Of a stretch of DNA of 64,000 nt, positions 24,901-34,300 are shown piece by piece (the first letter of the stretch is position 1; every line of letters starts with the position of its first letter). The notes under the pieces were generated by a model. That model saw only the letters and a program-made list of their open reading frames with translations. It was not told where the DNA came from and did no database searches. The DNA comes from Mactromeris polynyma. Taxonomy: Eukaryota; Mollusca; Bivalvia; Venerida; Mactridae. A program made the translations under genes and the position numbers. The stretch covers positions 372,001 to 436,000 of the forward strand of contig JASFXZ010000091.1 of assembly GCA_032209605.1 (NCBI GenBank), written 5' to 3'.

Positions 24901-25976
24901 GCTACAGCACAGACATATAATTCACGAATGAATGTCAGTTTCTTTATAGACATGTAGGTAGTTAAACAAATAAGTTAACATACTCTAATCTAATTACTGT
25001 CAAAACTTGAGATTTGTTTACTTTCAGCTAATGTAAACAATTAACTTAGAAATCTGTCTGCCTCTTAACAAATACTTATCACATAATATATTGTATATGA
25101 ATTCTTTGTAAAACGTGTTCAAAGTAAAAGCCATTAGAAATTTTTCTGTAGACATTTACTTTTTTCTTCAAAAATGACAAAGATTTCTGACAGTCTCTCG
25201 GTCTTACCACTGGGTACATTTTTTATCGGTACTGAGGCTATCTTCAGGCATGTTGTGTAGTGATAAAATGCTTGTTCTTACTTCCATGGAATCCATTAGA
25301 TTCTTTCTCAGCTTGAAATGTTCATATTACTTCATTGATTGTGTAGGCTGCAATTTAAACTACTTGACATTGAACACGTTATGCTTTGCCCGACAGGATT
25401 AGTCATCTTTAGAAAGCAATCAACTGTTAAATAACTCCGATTACATTTATCCAAGTAGGGATTATAAACTCTTATAATTCTTCAGTTATCTGCTCTTTAT
25501 TATAAAATAAATGAAACATATAAAATAAAAGTAAAATATAAAATAAATGTAAAATATCATATCATTAAAATAAATGTAAAATATTATAAAATCATATTAT
25601 AAAATAAATGTATCATATTATAAAATAAATGTAAAAATATTATAAAAGAAAAGAGCAGACAACTTCTAGAAATTGTTAGAAAACTGAACAGCTGAAATGC
25701 TATGACTCTTCCTTACCGTATTATACTCGTGTATCTTGGTTTAAAGTTGATCACAGTCAAGGATTTGGTGCGATGCAGAACGGTTATTACTGCTTAACAA
25801 TAACCGAGTCACTGTTGTTTAACACCAAATGCTGGAAATGCTTTCTTGTGTACAATGCTTTGTGTCTTGTGTATGTTGGTTGTAAATGCTAAGGAATCCT
25901 TATTCTATCATGCAGACTTTTTGTTCACCAAAGCATATACTTAATAGCTTTTAACATTTATTTTCAGATCGTTTGA
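3197..25976 (+). CDS. robo: Roundabout (Robo) axon-guidance receptor, 3' part, 20 exons
   Basis: Single-pass receptor for Slit that steers growth cones and migrating cells. The visible 1191 residues run: last Ig domain (about 10-102), FN3-1 (118-210), FN3-2 (230-335), FN3-3 (340-430), membrane segment (466-491), then about 700 cytoplasmic residues with PYATTALI near 588 and LPPPPEHPPP near 704. Exons: 3197-3418, 3896-3985, 5398-5582, 6487-6637, 7235-7362, 8228-8462, 9093-9208, 11278-11443, 17051-17119, 17356-17517, 17914-18003, 18509-18708, 19022-19220, 19568-20390, 20843-20958, 21622-21801, 22240-22374, 22758-22835, 24171-24394 and 25968-25976. Every junction keeps phase and the total closes on a TGA. 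The order Ig-FN3x3-TM plus both cytoplasmic motifs is specific to Robo. Signal peptide and the other Ig domains are missing because the window cuts the gene. Which Robo paralogue it matches cannot be told. Confidence 0.9.
4166..5218. mobile_element. TIR-bounded element holding a 14-copy 64-bp minisatellite
   Basis: The ends are inverted: CAGGGCTCTA at 4166 and TAGAGCCCTG ending at 5218, with a second matching block (tgtcctggac / gtccaggac) further in. Between them, from 4227 to 5122, are exactly fourteen 64-bp units beginning gacttgtccaacatggg, with almost no length variation. The ends look hAT-like, but I found no clean 8-bp target duplication (tgcttaag against ttttagta). No transposase is visible. 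It lies in the Robo intron 3986-5397. Confidence 0.75.
5398..6637 (+). CDS. robo: Robo exons for FN3 domain 1
   Basis: Exons 5398-5582 and 6487-6637 join in phase 0. The first ends in FFVEYFGFETTD; the second carries the typical FN3 G-strand region with L-P-N-T-Y and FLVRAVNKYG. The intron contains a degraded tRNA-headed SINE near 6245-6405. Confidence 0.88.
6245..6405 (-). repeat. Degraded tRNA-headed SINE
   Basis: Read on the minus strand, the end near 6390-6405 looks like a tRNA A box (GTGGTTGAGGGGTAG) and a weak B box follows. The same head occurs at 17636-17745 and 33208-33310, so it is an interspersed family. Confidence 0.5.
6655..6725 (-). repeat. Short LINE 3' tail fragment
   Basis: An (ATA)n tract is followed by aaagactttatttatagag and aagcctcttg. 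The 3' end of the LINE at 50829-52420 has the same arrangement: an (AAT)n tract, actttatttattgaag, then acaagaggccttc. This looks like a dead-on-arrival copy of a related element. Confidence 0.45.
6749..6899. mobile_element. pogo/Tigger-type MITE copy
   Basis: Terminal inverted repeats are CAATAAAACCTC and GAGGTTTTACTG, flanked by TA on both sides. The inside is made of nearly palindromic cctcaatattaagaccac-type motifs shared with 29044-29205 and 48748-48921. It lies in the Robo intron after 6637. Confidence 0.65.
7235..8462 (+). CDS. robo: Robo exons for FN3 domain 2
   Basis: Exons 7235-7362 and 8228-8462 join in phase 0 (LTWK / VTKADDIIEGYEIEY). The second exon carries the YQLRVLAFSG block of an FN3 fold. 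Two decayed copies of its acceptor and first codons lie just upstream, at 8061 and 8145. Confidence 0.88.
8027..8272 (+). repeat. robo: Three tandem copies of a splice acceptor plus exon start
   Basis: About 84 bp spanning the end of the intron and the first ~45 nt of the FN3-2 exon occurs three times. The exon-like starts (GTTAC[TC]AAAGCAG) are at 8061, 8145 and 8228. Only the last continues into a full exon; the first two run on to in-frame stops or into the next intron copy. Confidence 0.85.
9093..11443 (+). CDS. robo: Robo exons for FN3 domain 3
   Basis: Exons 9093-9208 and 11278-11443 join in phase 0. AGPPKDVTV, SISVLWSPP and YRVKVAAVTPQGVGYWSE are typical FN3 strands. The 2.07-kb intron between them shows no gene. 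Confidence 0.88.
11444..17050 (+). other. robo: Long Robo intron
   Basis: 5.6 kb between the last FN3 exon and the juxtamembrane exon. Apart from a hAT-like MITE (15085-15419), a degenerate tandem tgagttattgcccc(t)gata repeat around it (about 14900-15480) and a small 12-bp-arm hairpin (13201-13242), nothing gene-like was seen. The ORFs here lack domains and splice context. Confidence 0.7.
15085..15419. mobile_element. hAT-like MITE
   Basis: Inverted ends CAGTGTTCT at 15085 and AGAACACTG ending at 15419, 335 bp long, no coding capacity. Flanks have imperfect short direct repeats (cttgtga / ctgtgag). It interrupts an older tandem repeat, so it is the younger insertion. Confidence 0.55.
17051..17517 (+). 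CDS. robo: Robo juxtamembrane and transmembrane exons
   Basis: Exon 17051-17119 is a short linker. Exon 17356-17517 carries an acidic stretch, one hydrophobic helix of about 25 residues (WFVGLLIGVGGVMLWLLLC...) and then a basic stop-transfer run KRKKHRKK, which places the C-terminal side in the cytoplasm. Confidence 0.9.
17636..17745 (-). repeat. tRNA-headed SINE head
   Basis: On the minus strand the sequence begins gcagtggtcgagggttag (A-box-like) and continues through gatccgaaggtcatgagttcaa (B-box-like). The same head is found at 33208-33310. Confidence 0.6.
17914..20390 (+). CDS. robo: Robo cytoplasmic exons with tyrosine and Ena/VASP motifs
   Basis: Exons 17914-18003, 18509-18708, 19022-19220 and 19568-20390. 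The second holds PYATTALI, which corresponds to the conserved cytoplasmic tyrosine motif of Robo proteins. The third has an unusual His cluster (HSHSTTDHNHSDH). The fourth is an 823-nt exon with NWVEMLPPPPEHPPP, which fits the Ena/VASP EVH1-binding motif, and then a PPAY. It is otherwise low in predicted order. Confidence 0.88.
20843..25976 (+). CDS. robo: Robo C-terminal exons
   Basis: Exons 20843-20958, 21622-21801, 22240-22374, 22758-22835, 24171-24394 and 25968-25976. DGTFLTEEDFASAVARAAE and RPVSPGYSTDSNYGS are the best conserved-looking blocks; the second resembles a Ser/Thr/Tyr-rich stretch of other Robo tails. The last exon adds only Ile-Val before TGA, giving a C-terminus of KEDIV. 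Confidence 0.8.
21403..21480 (+). repeat. tRNA-like SINE head
   Basis: ggctgtgatagtgtagtgg (A-box-like) and ggtctgaaccc (B-box-like), followed by ggtcacgaccacac. A related head followed by ggtcatggccacat lies at 49615-49725. Confidence 0.5.
22599..22678 (+). repeat. Long near-perfect hairpin in a Robo intron
   Basis: Arms 22599-22630 and 22647-22678 pair over 32 positions: 27 Watson-Crick pairs, 3 G-U pairs on the + strand and 2 mismatches, with a 16-nt loop. It could be a pre-miRNA-like stem or a tiny foldback element. Confidence 0.6.
23330..23537 (+). repeat. Interspersed repeat, diverged copy
   Basis: Starts with a G run and acttaaatttaccct, contains a block like the 170-bp internal repeat of 37811-38486 (catatctcaaaaagtatttgacc...), and ends gatacacttctagttt. 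Both copies share start, middle and end, which defines a family. Confidence 0.5.
24572..24672. repeat. Three-copy tandem repeat, 37-38 bp
   Basis: Three units beginning gacttccaagaaatgg, each followed by an A run, in the last Robo intron (24395-25967). No coding sense. Confidence 0.75.
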
Positions 25977-28212
25977 AATGAGTTTATCTTAAGAATGAGC
26001 TTACTGTTTAACCCTGCAAGTGTTTGCAGCGATGAGGGCGAGGATACGTGGACAGCACCTGATGAATACTTGCTCCCGGCAAAAGTTGAACATAACATTG
26101 TGACGAGAGTCCACAAACTAATAGACTGCTGAAAATTCATTGAACTGAAATCATGACATAACAGCATCCATGTTTCATATTGTAGCTTGGTAACTGACAA
26201 TAGCTGGTGAAATAGTTCACATAGTGATGGTATTTCTGTTACGATCTCATTACAGTTTGATTGTAGATAATTATCTGGTTATAAATGTTGGTGTGTTTGT
26301 AAATGATACAATCAAAATATATTTGAAGACATACTAAAAAGCGTGTGCGTTTCTTCAGTATTAGAGTTTCAGTGCTAAAAATGATATATTTGAAAGTAAA
26401 CCAAAGTTTGTGCTATGAACCCAAAGACAAGCATTTTAGATTAAGTTTGAAGCTTACTAGATGTAGCAGAACTTGATCAAACACAAGCACGACATAATCA
26501 GATTTTATTTCCTTTTTCATTGTTCTGGGAAATGCAAGGAAACAAAATGTTTTATTTTATAAAAACATGGACTTTCTCTATAAATTGCTTTGTGGTAATT
26601 TTTGCTTCCCTTAAGTGGTTTATTCAAGGTTATTATTGGTGTTATGTTCAAAACTTTCTATGAAAGTTTGATTTGCATTTAATTGTGATAAATATCAAGA
26701 CGGTAAAAGAGGTTTGTCTTGTTTCCTGTCAAAAGTATAATGAATATAGAATTTCCATCACGGAACATTTATTTTAAGAAGAAAATGTTCATAATTATAT
26801 TTTATGATTTTATGGACTAGAATTTAGATGAAATTTCACAGCTCCCAAACATTGCTGATACTGTATATTGCATTATCCAGAAAGTCTGAGTATATGTAGT
26901 TTTGTGGTGCTATGTATCTCCTGTATCTATTTATGCTTATATATACTTGTTTTGGAAGTGAGTCGGCCTACAATTCCTAACCGGATAAACCTAATTAGTC
27001 TACTACTAATCTTGCTATTAATAATCAAATATCACTATCAATAATTGAACATAATTTGATTTATATGTTCAGTTTTTGATGACGTTTGAGGCTGCAGGCC
27101 TTAAAAAATGTCAAAAATGGTTGCGAGGTACTAATTTTTTTTACTTTATTATACATTTGCAAAGAGACAGCTGTCAATCTACCTGAATTTCAGAATATTT
27201 CGCCATAAAATATAGAAGTCAGGATAGAATACAAGGATCAGTCATCGTTTTATAATATTAGAACTTTTTATTCGAGGACTTAGTGGGGTATAATTAAGAA
27301 GGTTTGTTATATTAGCATATGATAGTGACCACTATTGAGTAATGTATAGTATTACAGTTTTTAGTGATTTTACAATGCTGCATTAGTGATAGATTGATGT
27401 TCATGACTTGTTTTGATGTAGAATAATGAAGAGTTACTGCTGAAATCCATTGGAGAAAGTATTTCAAACATAATATATTTTTATGGTATTTATTATTTAT
27501 TTTGCTTTGTACATAAATATATATATTTAGATAGTATGAATGAGTGAGATGGACGGAAGTGGTAGAAATGCCTCTTGTCAGATATTTGATTTGAGTGGGG
27601 GAGGCGTGTCACAAAACTTGAGCATCGGATTGGTTGGTTCTAAGCTTAAGCCTTAAAATTAACCAATGGCAAGGCTGTGTTCTAAGACTGACCTTCTAAC
27701 TTTAATAGCTCACACCATGTTCTCAACTATGCCATGTTTCTGTTTTAGAATATTTGAAGACATTTTATACTACATTTGTGTTGTGTTAAGCAGAGCTGGT
27801 TATTGAATAGCAGGATTAATCTTTTAAGCCCCGAATTTTCCATCAATAAATCCAAACGTTTTACGAGATGATGGTTGGTTGGGCGATTTTGAAAGAATAA
27901 TACTTTAATAGTTTGTCTCCTTTTGTTGAGGGATTTTTTAACTCTTTATACTTTATTTACACATCTTGTTTACAAGAATGAGATGTCAAAACTTGATACT
28001 TGACAATTTTTAAAATCTGTTTTCATACATGTCAGTCATACTTTGTTATGCAGTTCATTTATGTCTGTTAAAAATTATTTTAAACTTTTGTATTGATTTT
28101 TTGTGGATAAGATACTTTGAACATAATACATTAATGTGCTTAAGAAGATGAACATGGCATTGTGAAATACTATATGCAAACATGTACCGGTATGAATATA
28201 TATGCGAGACAA

Positions 28213-28600
28213 TGTTACATATGAGTGTATATATGTGTATGTATGTTACATACAAGTGTATATATGTGTATGTATGTTACATACGAGTGTATATATGTGT
28301 ATGTATGTTACATACGAGTGTATATATGTGTATGTATGTTACATACGAGTGTATATATGTATGTATGTTACATACGAGTGTATATATGTGTATGTATGTT
28401 ACATACGAGTGTATATATGTGTATGTATGTTACATACGAGTGTATATATGTGTATGTATGTTACATACAAGTGTATATATGTGTATGTATGTTACATACA
28501 AGTGTATATATGTGTATGTATGTTACATACAAGTGTATATATGTGTATGTATGTGTATGTATGTTACATACGAGTGTATATATGTGTATGTATGTTACAG
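28213..28600. repeat. 31-bp minisatellite, about 12 copies
   Basis: Unit begins tgttacatac and continues gagtgtatatatgtgtatgta; copies differ mainly at gag/aag. The unit is 31 bp, so all three + frames run open through it. The long YICVCMLHTSV-type ORFs are therefore an artefact. Confidence 0.92.
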
Positions 28601-29043
28601 ATTGTTGTTGGTGATACCGAGTGTGGCATCACATATTTAATGTTGTAATCTGACTTGTACTTACTAAGTCATTTAGTGTCCTGTGCAATAATATGTATAA
28701 TTTGCAAGTAAAACAAAGATATGTATGTATTATATATTTGCTTTGTAAATAGACACATGTTATCTTTTTGTACTATGCCAGTTAGTTATGCGATCAGAAT
28801 ACAATATAAACACTGAATTATATGTCTGTTTTATTTATACTTACATGAAGTACAACTTGGGGTGATAAAAGACTATATGTATTTTAATTGTAGAAATAGA
28901 TCTAGTTGAATTTTATACAACTAGCAATACTAGAATTGTGCCACTTACTTAAAAAGTAGATTTCTGTTACTAGTTCCCATTGATTAGAAGATTCTTGTTC
29001 AAACAGTCTGTATCAAAGCTGACAAGACAGCAGTATATACATA

Positions 29044-29205
29044 CAGTAAAACTTCAATAATAAGACCACTGTTGGGACTCTTGAAAACTGGTCTTAATAT
29101 TGAGGTGGTCTTAATATTGAGGTTGAATAAAGAGAAAAAACAGTGAAAATGGCACTCTGTGGTCTAAATATCGAGGTGAGGTGGTCTTCAAGTGAAGTTT
29201 TACTG
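29044..29205. mobile_element. pogo/Tigger-type MITE copy
   Basis: CAGTAAAACTTCAATAATAAGACCAC at the left and its inverted counterpart ending GTTTTACTG at the right, with TA on both sides; 162 bp, no coding capacity. Confidence 0.75.
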
Positions 29206-30574
29206 TATATTTCATTTAACCGGATAACATTTACTATACTTTAATAATTCTAATGTTAAACAGATGAAACATTAGCACAAACAGTAAACCTACTTATCAT
29301 CATGCGTGAGCATATAACAGTACTGTTCCAGAATGGTATTTTCTGTGCTACATGAATCGGAACTAAAATAATTTTCACCAAATACAGCAATAACCAAAAA
29401 CTTACCATTACAGTAATAATTTAACCTTATTTTATAGCTCGACATAACATCTTTATATCCCAGAAATTAATTTACCGTTTGATACAGATTCCATGTTGAA
29501 CTTTCAATATTGGTTTTTGTCAAGTAGAAATTGTTGGGTCAGCAAAATTTTACTTTTATTTAGATCTATCTAAAAGTAGTTTTGACTTCTATTTTTGTTT
29601 TCGAAATTGTTTTTGAGTTAATTTTAAAAACTGTCCTTTCCTGTATGAATTTGTTTGTGTACAAAAATCTTATTTATGTTAGATAGTGTTTATATTTCTG
29701 TTTGAATTCTGTTGTATTTACATTCAGTGGCAATATACAGCAACATGCTGTACAGCTGTTGAATCTCTTACCTATATGCATAATGTTCCTGACTGGATTC
29801 ATTCCTGGAATACTCCAGTCATTGTTGTATGTATTGATACTGTTTCTATGGTATTATTTCCAAAAAAAATGTTTTTCAACTAAAAGCAAATAAAAAACAT
29901 GTTAATGAGCCAGTGTTTGTTGATAATTTTTTACTATTGTTTATAGTGTTTATACTGGGATGAAATACTCAAAGGAAAAATGGAAATCTTAAAAAATCAC
30001 AGTAAACAGTTATTGATAAGAAACTAATTCTTCAAGAAAGGGGCCGTAACTAGCTTCCAAATACTGAAATCAAATTATTATCCTATGCTTATATGATTTG
30101 AATCCATGCATCCTTTCAAGAATTACTGATCAGAAACCAATTCCTCTAGTCGAAATAGGACTGTAACTCTTCCAAAAAGTGGCAGATTGTAAGTGAAATG
30201 GAACTTTACCTGTATTTTATTATCTCATCCTTGTGTGCCCAATATGAAATGAATTCATGCATCCTTTTCTTTGATCAGGGAAAACACTTTATGCCCCTTT
30301 ACCATGCTACAAACCGTGGGGGAAATCTTCAAAAAGCTCAGGTTACAACCTTAAACCAACTACCAATTTTGCACATGCCTCGCCCAACAACTCATTCTCA
30401 ACGGACATTTCAAGGTTTCACCAGGATATTTTTTCAAAAGAGGCCAGTGCATTTTTTTCCTTCAGGGATTTATGACTATTTTCCTCCATCTATCTTTATC
30501 AATTTATGATCACCGATATGCTTCTTTCCATAAACTTGTCAAAACTCAACAAACACATCAGTCCCATTTAATCC

Positions 30575-30585
30575 TTTATTTTATT
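30575..30585 (-). terminator. NIFK: Probable NIFK polyadenylation signals
   Basis: Two overlapping AATAAA-type hexamers on the minus strand, about 770 bp after the NIFK stop codon. This is the first good cluster downstream of the gene. Confidence 0.45.
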
Positions 30586-31350
30586 ATCACATAACATTTA
30601 AAACAAACACATTACAATGGTATGTGATAGATTTATCATCATTAATAATAACACTTGTTTCTAAACACAAGGCTTGAATTGAGACAACAGTATGTAAGTA
30701 TAGTTACGTAATATCTTACTTAACTTGTTTATCTACTGTGATATTTTACACTGATGTTAACTGAACATACAAAAATGTCTACACGGATCTAAACTATCAA
30801 AAAATATATCAAGGACATTAGTAGTGATTAAATTCACTTGAAATCTCATCCGAGTTGTATTAACATGCATCATTATGTTTTAAATTCAGATCAGGTTTAT
30901 GCAGATTATCAATTTATAACAAACAGCCATTTTCAAAACAAGCCTATTTGTCACCTCAAAGTATAAATTTACTTGTATGATTATTAGAGTTACGAACACG
31001 TACATGCATTAGGCAAACATTCTGAAGAATTGTGTGATGTGAACATTATCTACACAAAACCTGGCAGTTTTAGATATCAAACTACTATAGCAACAATACA
31101 TTTTTTTGTATAATGCTGGCTGTGAGTGTTACATTAGATCACTTGAACATTATAAACTAATTTATGAAGTGTAACAGGTTAACCATTGATTGTAGACATA
31201 TAACCTGAAATCAATCAATATGAATACATGTGACAACTTTCATTGATGTTATAAATTTGGCAAAGTACAATACCAAATACATTCAACAACAGACTTCTTT
31301 TCCACTTGCATGAATACTAAAAAACACTTGTCTGTGACGTGAAAACATTA

Positions 31351-34300
31351 TCAACGTTTTGGAGTCCCAACCTTACTTGCACTTCGTGTTATTCTGCCAG
31401 AATCCACTATCTTCGTATTTTTCACGACACTCTTGGGCGTCATAAGACCTTTTTTTGCATTTTTACCAGGAGTTTGTTCGTCAGAAATTTTAGCTGTCTT
31501 CGGTGTCGATTTGATAGCTTTAACTGGCTCTTCTGCAGACACCTTTGCCTTCTTGGCACTGGCTTTCGGAGTGGGCGTTTCATTTTTACGTTTTGGGGAA
31601 GTCTTCTTCGGAGCAGGTGAACTTTTCGCAGATTCCAAAGTTTTATCAAGGTTGGAGGATTTAATTGACGTAGGAGGAGTCATGAATTCTATTTCATCGT
31701 CACTACTATCTTCTATCAACACATTTCTCTTTCCTTTTGGTGTGTCAACTTCACTAGGAATCAGTGACTGACGACCTTTAGGTTTGCCAGTACTTTGACT
31801 GGTCTTCTTCTGTATTTTAGCTGATTTTGGTGTTGTTGGAACACTTCGTGAAGTCTTAGTGCTTTTGTTAGTTTTGACAGCTTTTGATCCCATTAAGGAA
31901 AATTTTGGTATGTCCGTACCATCATCATCCTCATTACTGTCTTCTTCATCATCATCGTCATCCTCCTCATCAATTTCCTTATCCGCCTTCTCATCTGTCT
32001 CTAATTTCTTTTTCTTTAGTTCCGTCAGTTTTTTAGCAGCCTTCTCTTTAAGTTCTTCACGACATTTTTCTAACATCTGAAATCAAAATAATGACCAATT
32101 ATAACACAGATCAAAATGTAACTTGTCACAATTGTGAGTACAATAATAAGCTTTAACAATACAGAATTGGTATAATGATATTTCTGAATTTGTACCAGAG
32201 AATACAACAATTACCAGCATTATATCGGCCAATCATAAGATTGACCAAGAGCACTGAGACAAGAGGCTTGGCCAAACTTTCATCTTTCAACTTAGACATA
32301 GTAAATACTGCATGAATCTTCCTTTTCCAAAATGAATTTCTTAACGTCAGCAATTCATTGTTATATTTTAGTCAGATGGTCGAAGGCAATGGATGTGTCG
32401 TCTCAATTGCTATGTCACATACGAAATATTGAAAATAATGAATGAGTGTTACTACACGTTTACCATATCACAGATGGTAGGAAATCTTCCACAACACATT
32501 TACCCAAATTTGAATAATTATGCTGAATGTATTGCGGATGAAGAAACATGAAAACAAATGATATATTACCGAATCTTCCAACTTGAAGTTGATACCACTT
32601 GCAGTAAGTTTAGCCTGTAGCTTAGTATACTTGGCAATCATTTTCTTCTGGCTTTTTTCAATGGACTCTTCAGACTTGTGGGAGTTGTGTTTTTCAATTG
32701 ATCTAACTCTGTCCATACCAGGCTGGAATAACTTTTTGCCTGCATTCTTGAACGTGTCAGGATGAGGAGTGGTAAGATGGCGACCTGGAATATCATTATT
32801 ATAAAGAGCTGACAAATGAAAGGAACAATTTCTGTAGCTTTATTTCATAAGACCATTCATTTTATATGCTTTTTGAAAGGAGAAGTCATAACACTTAATT
32901 CTGCAATATAACAACTGCATGGAACATCGTCGACAATAAATTCCGTCGTTCATTGAACAACTCTAGGATTACAGGTTTACCGGTCAACTGAGCAGGCAGA
33001 CTGATGTTAATATGCTACATGGCTGCATGTTCATAGGAGAAACTGTAGTAAGTACCATATTGAAGTTTTATGTCACAATATTGTCTTGTTACTTCATTTT
33101 GTAAATAAATGATCACAATATAAAATCTGTTATTGTCTTTTATTTATTTAAACCTAGTTATTTGACATGCTTCCTGGGTTACTAGCCAATACTTTTGCCC
33201 GATTCAGGAATTATGAAGTTTGTGGTTCAACCTAACACAAGGCGGGGACCAAACACACGAAACTTCAGATCAGGAGTCAGGCACTATACTCCTCAACCAA
33301 TATGCTTCCAAAATATACATCAATAATCTCACATTTGGCTGTCCATATATTGCTCATTATATTGTAATGATTTATAGTTATACCAATGTGCATTTATATC
33401 ATTAAAATGATTAGTACAGTAAAATGATTAATACACTATGATTGAGAAGATACATACATTTGATAAGTTTTCCAAACATCAGGTAGTTATTCATTGTTTC
33501 AGCAACAATCTTAGCAACCTCATCGTGGTGAAACTGAATGTATGCATAACCACGACTGTTTCCTGTCTGAAAATCAAAACAAATGAATCTTAGTATTAAT
33601 ACATAATAACACCAACAAATAAAATTAAGAAGTTCCACCACTTTAATTCACTACATAACATTAACAATAACTTTAAGGAGCAACAAATAAATCACCTCAG
33701 GGATTTCCCTGACACAGAAATCTTGAGTTCCTGACTCCCTTTTCTTTCTAGGGATTCCCATTTTCAACTTACTGTGCATCCCTAGGTCACCTAAAATAAA
33801 CTGCATATCTGGGACACTAAAATGTATTAAGGACCCCCAATTTATCAAACATTGATAAGAACCTAGCTGAAAAATGAAAGGGAAACCCTGGACCTACAAG
33901 TGAAAGGAAGTATTATCAACCTTTGCAAGTGTGGTAACAATATTTGCAATATAACAGTACTTTCTTCTTATAATCATTAATGTGGCTTTTCGTCACATAA
34001 ACAGCCAGGGTGGGTCATGCAGTGACAAGTCAAGCTATTATTGTGGAGGAAGACTCCAAGGGGACACTATGGTAGAACCACTGACCTTCCTTAAGCAACC
34101 TGGATAGCTACCACACATTAAAACTCTACATCCCAGGAGGGATTTGAACCCCCAGTAGTGAGGGACAAGTGATTAAAAGTCAACAACCATAAACACTCAA
34201 CCACAGAGGCCCTCTGGCAATTACTAGCAGATACAATGACAACAAATACCTCACATGACTAGAACAACAATTACAAGGATATGTTTACAACAGCTTTAAC

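Larger units (their letters stand above)
25977..30500 (+). other. Robo 3' UTR and intergenic DNA
   Basis: After the Robo stop no further coding exon was seen. An AATAAA at 27845-27850 could be a polyadenylation site, but the end of the transcript cannot be fixed by eye. A 31-bp minisatellite (28213-28600) and a MITE (29044-29205) lie here. Confidence 0.5.

Noticed and set aside
28182..28648. Three overlapping + strand ORFs of YICVCMLHTSV repeats
   Set aside because: A 31-bp minisatellite explains all three frames.
31339..32080. + strand ORFs opposite the last NIFK exon
   Set aside because: Shadows of the Ser/Lys/acid-rich coding strand; NIFK on the minus strand has domain and splice support.
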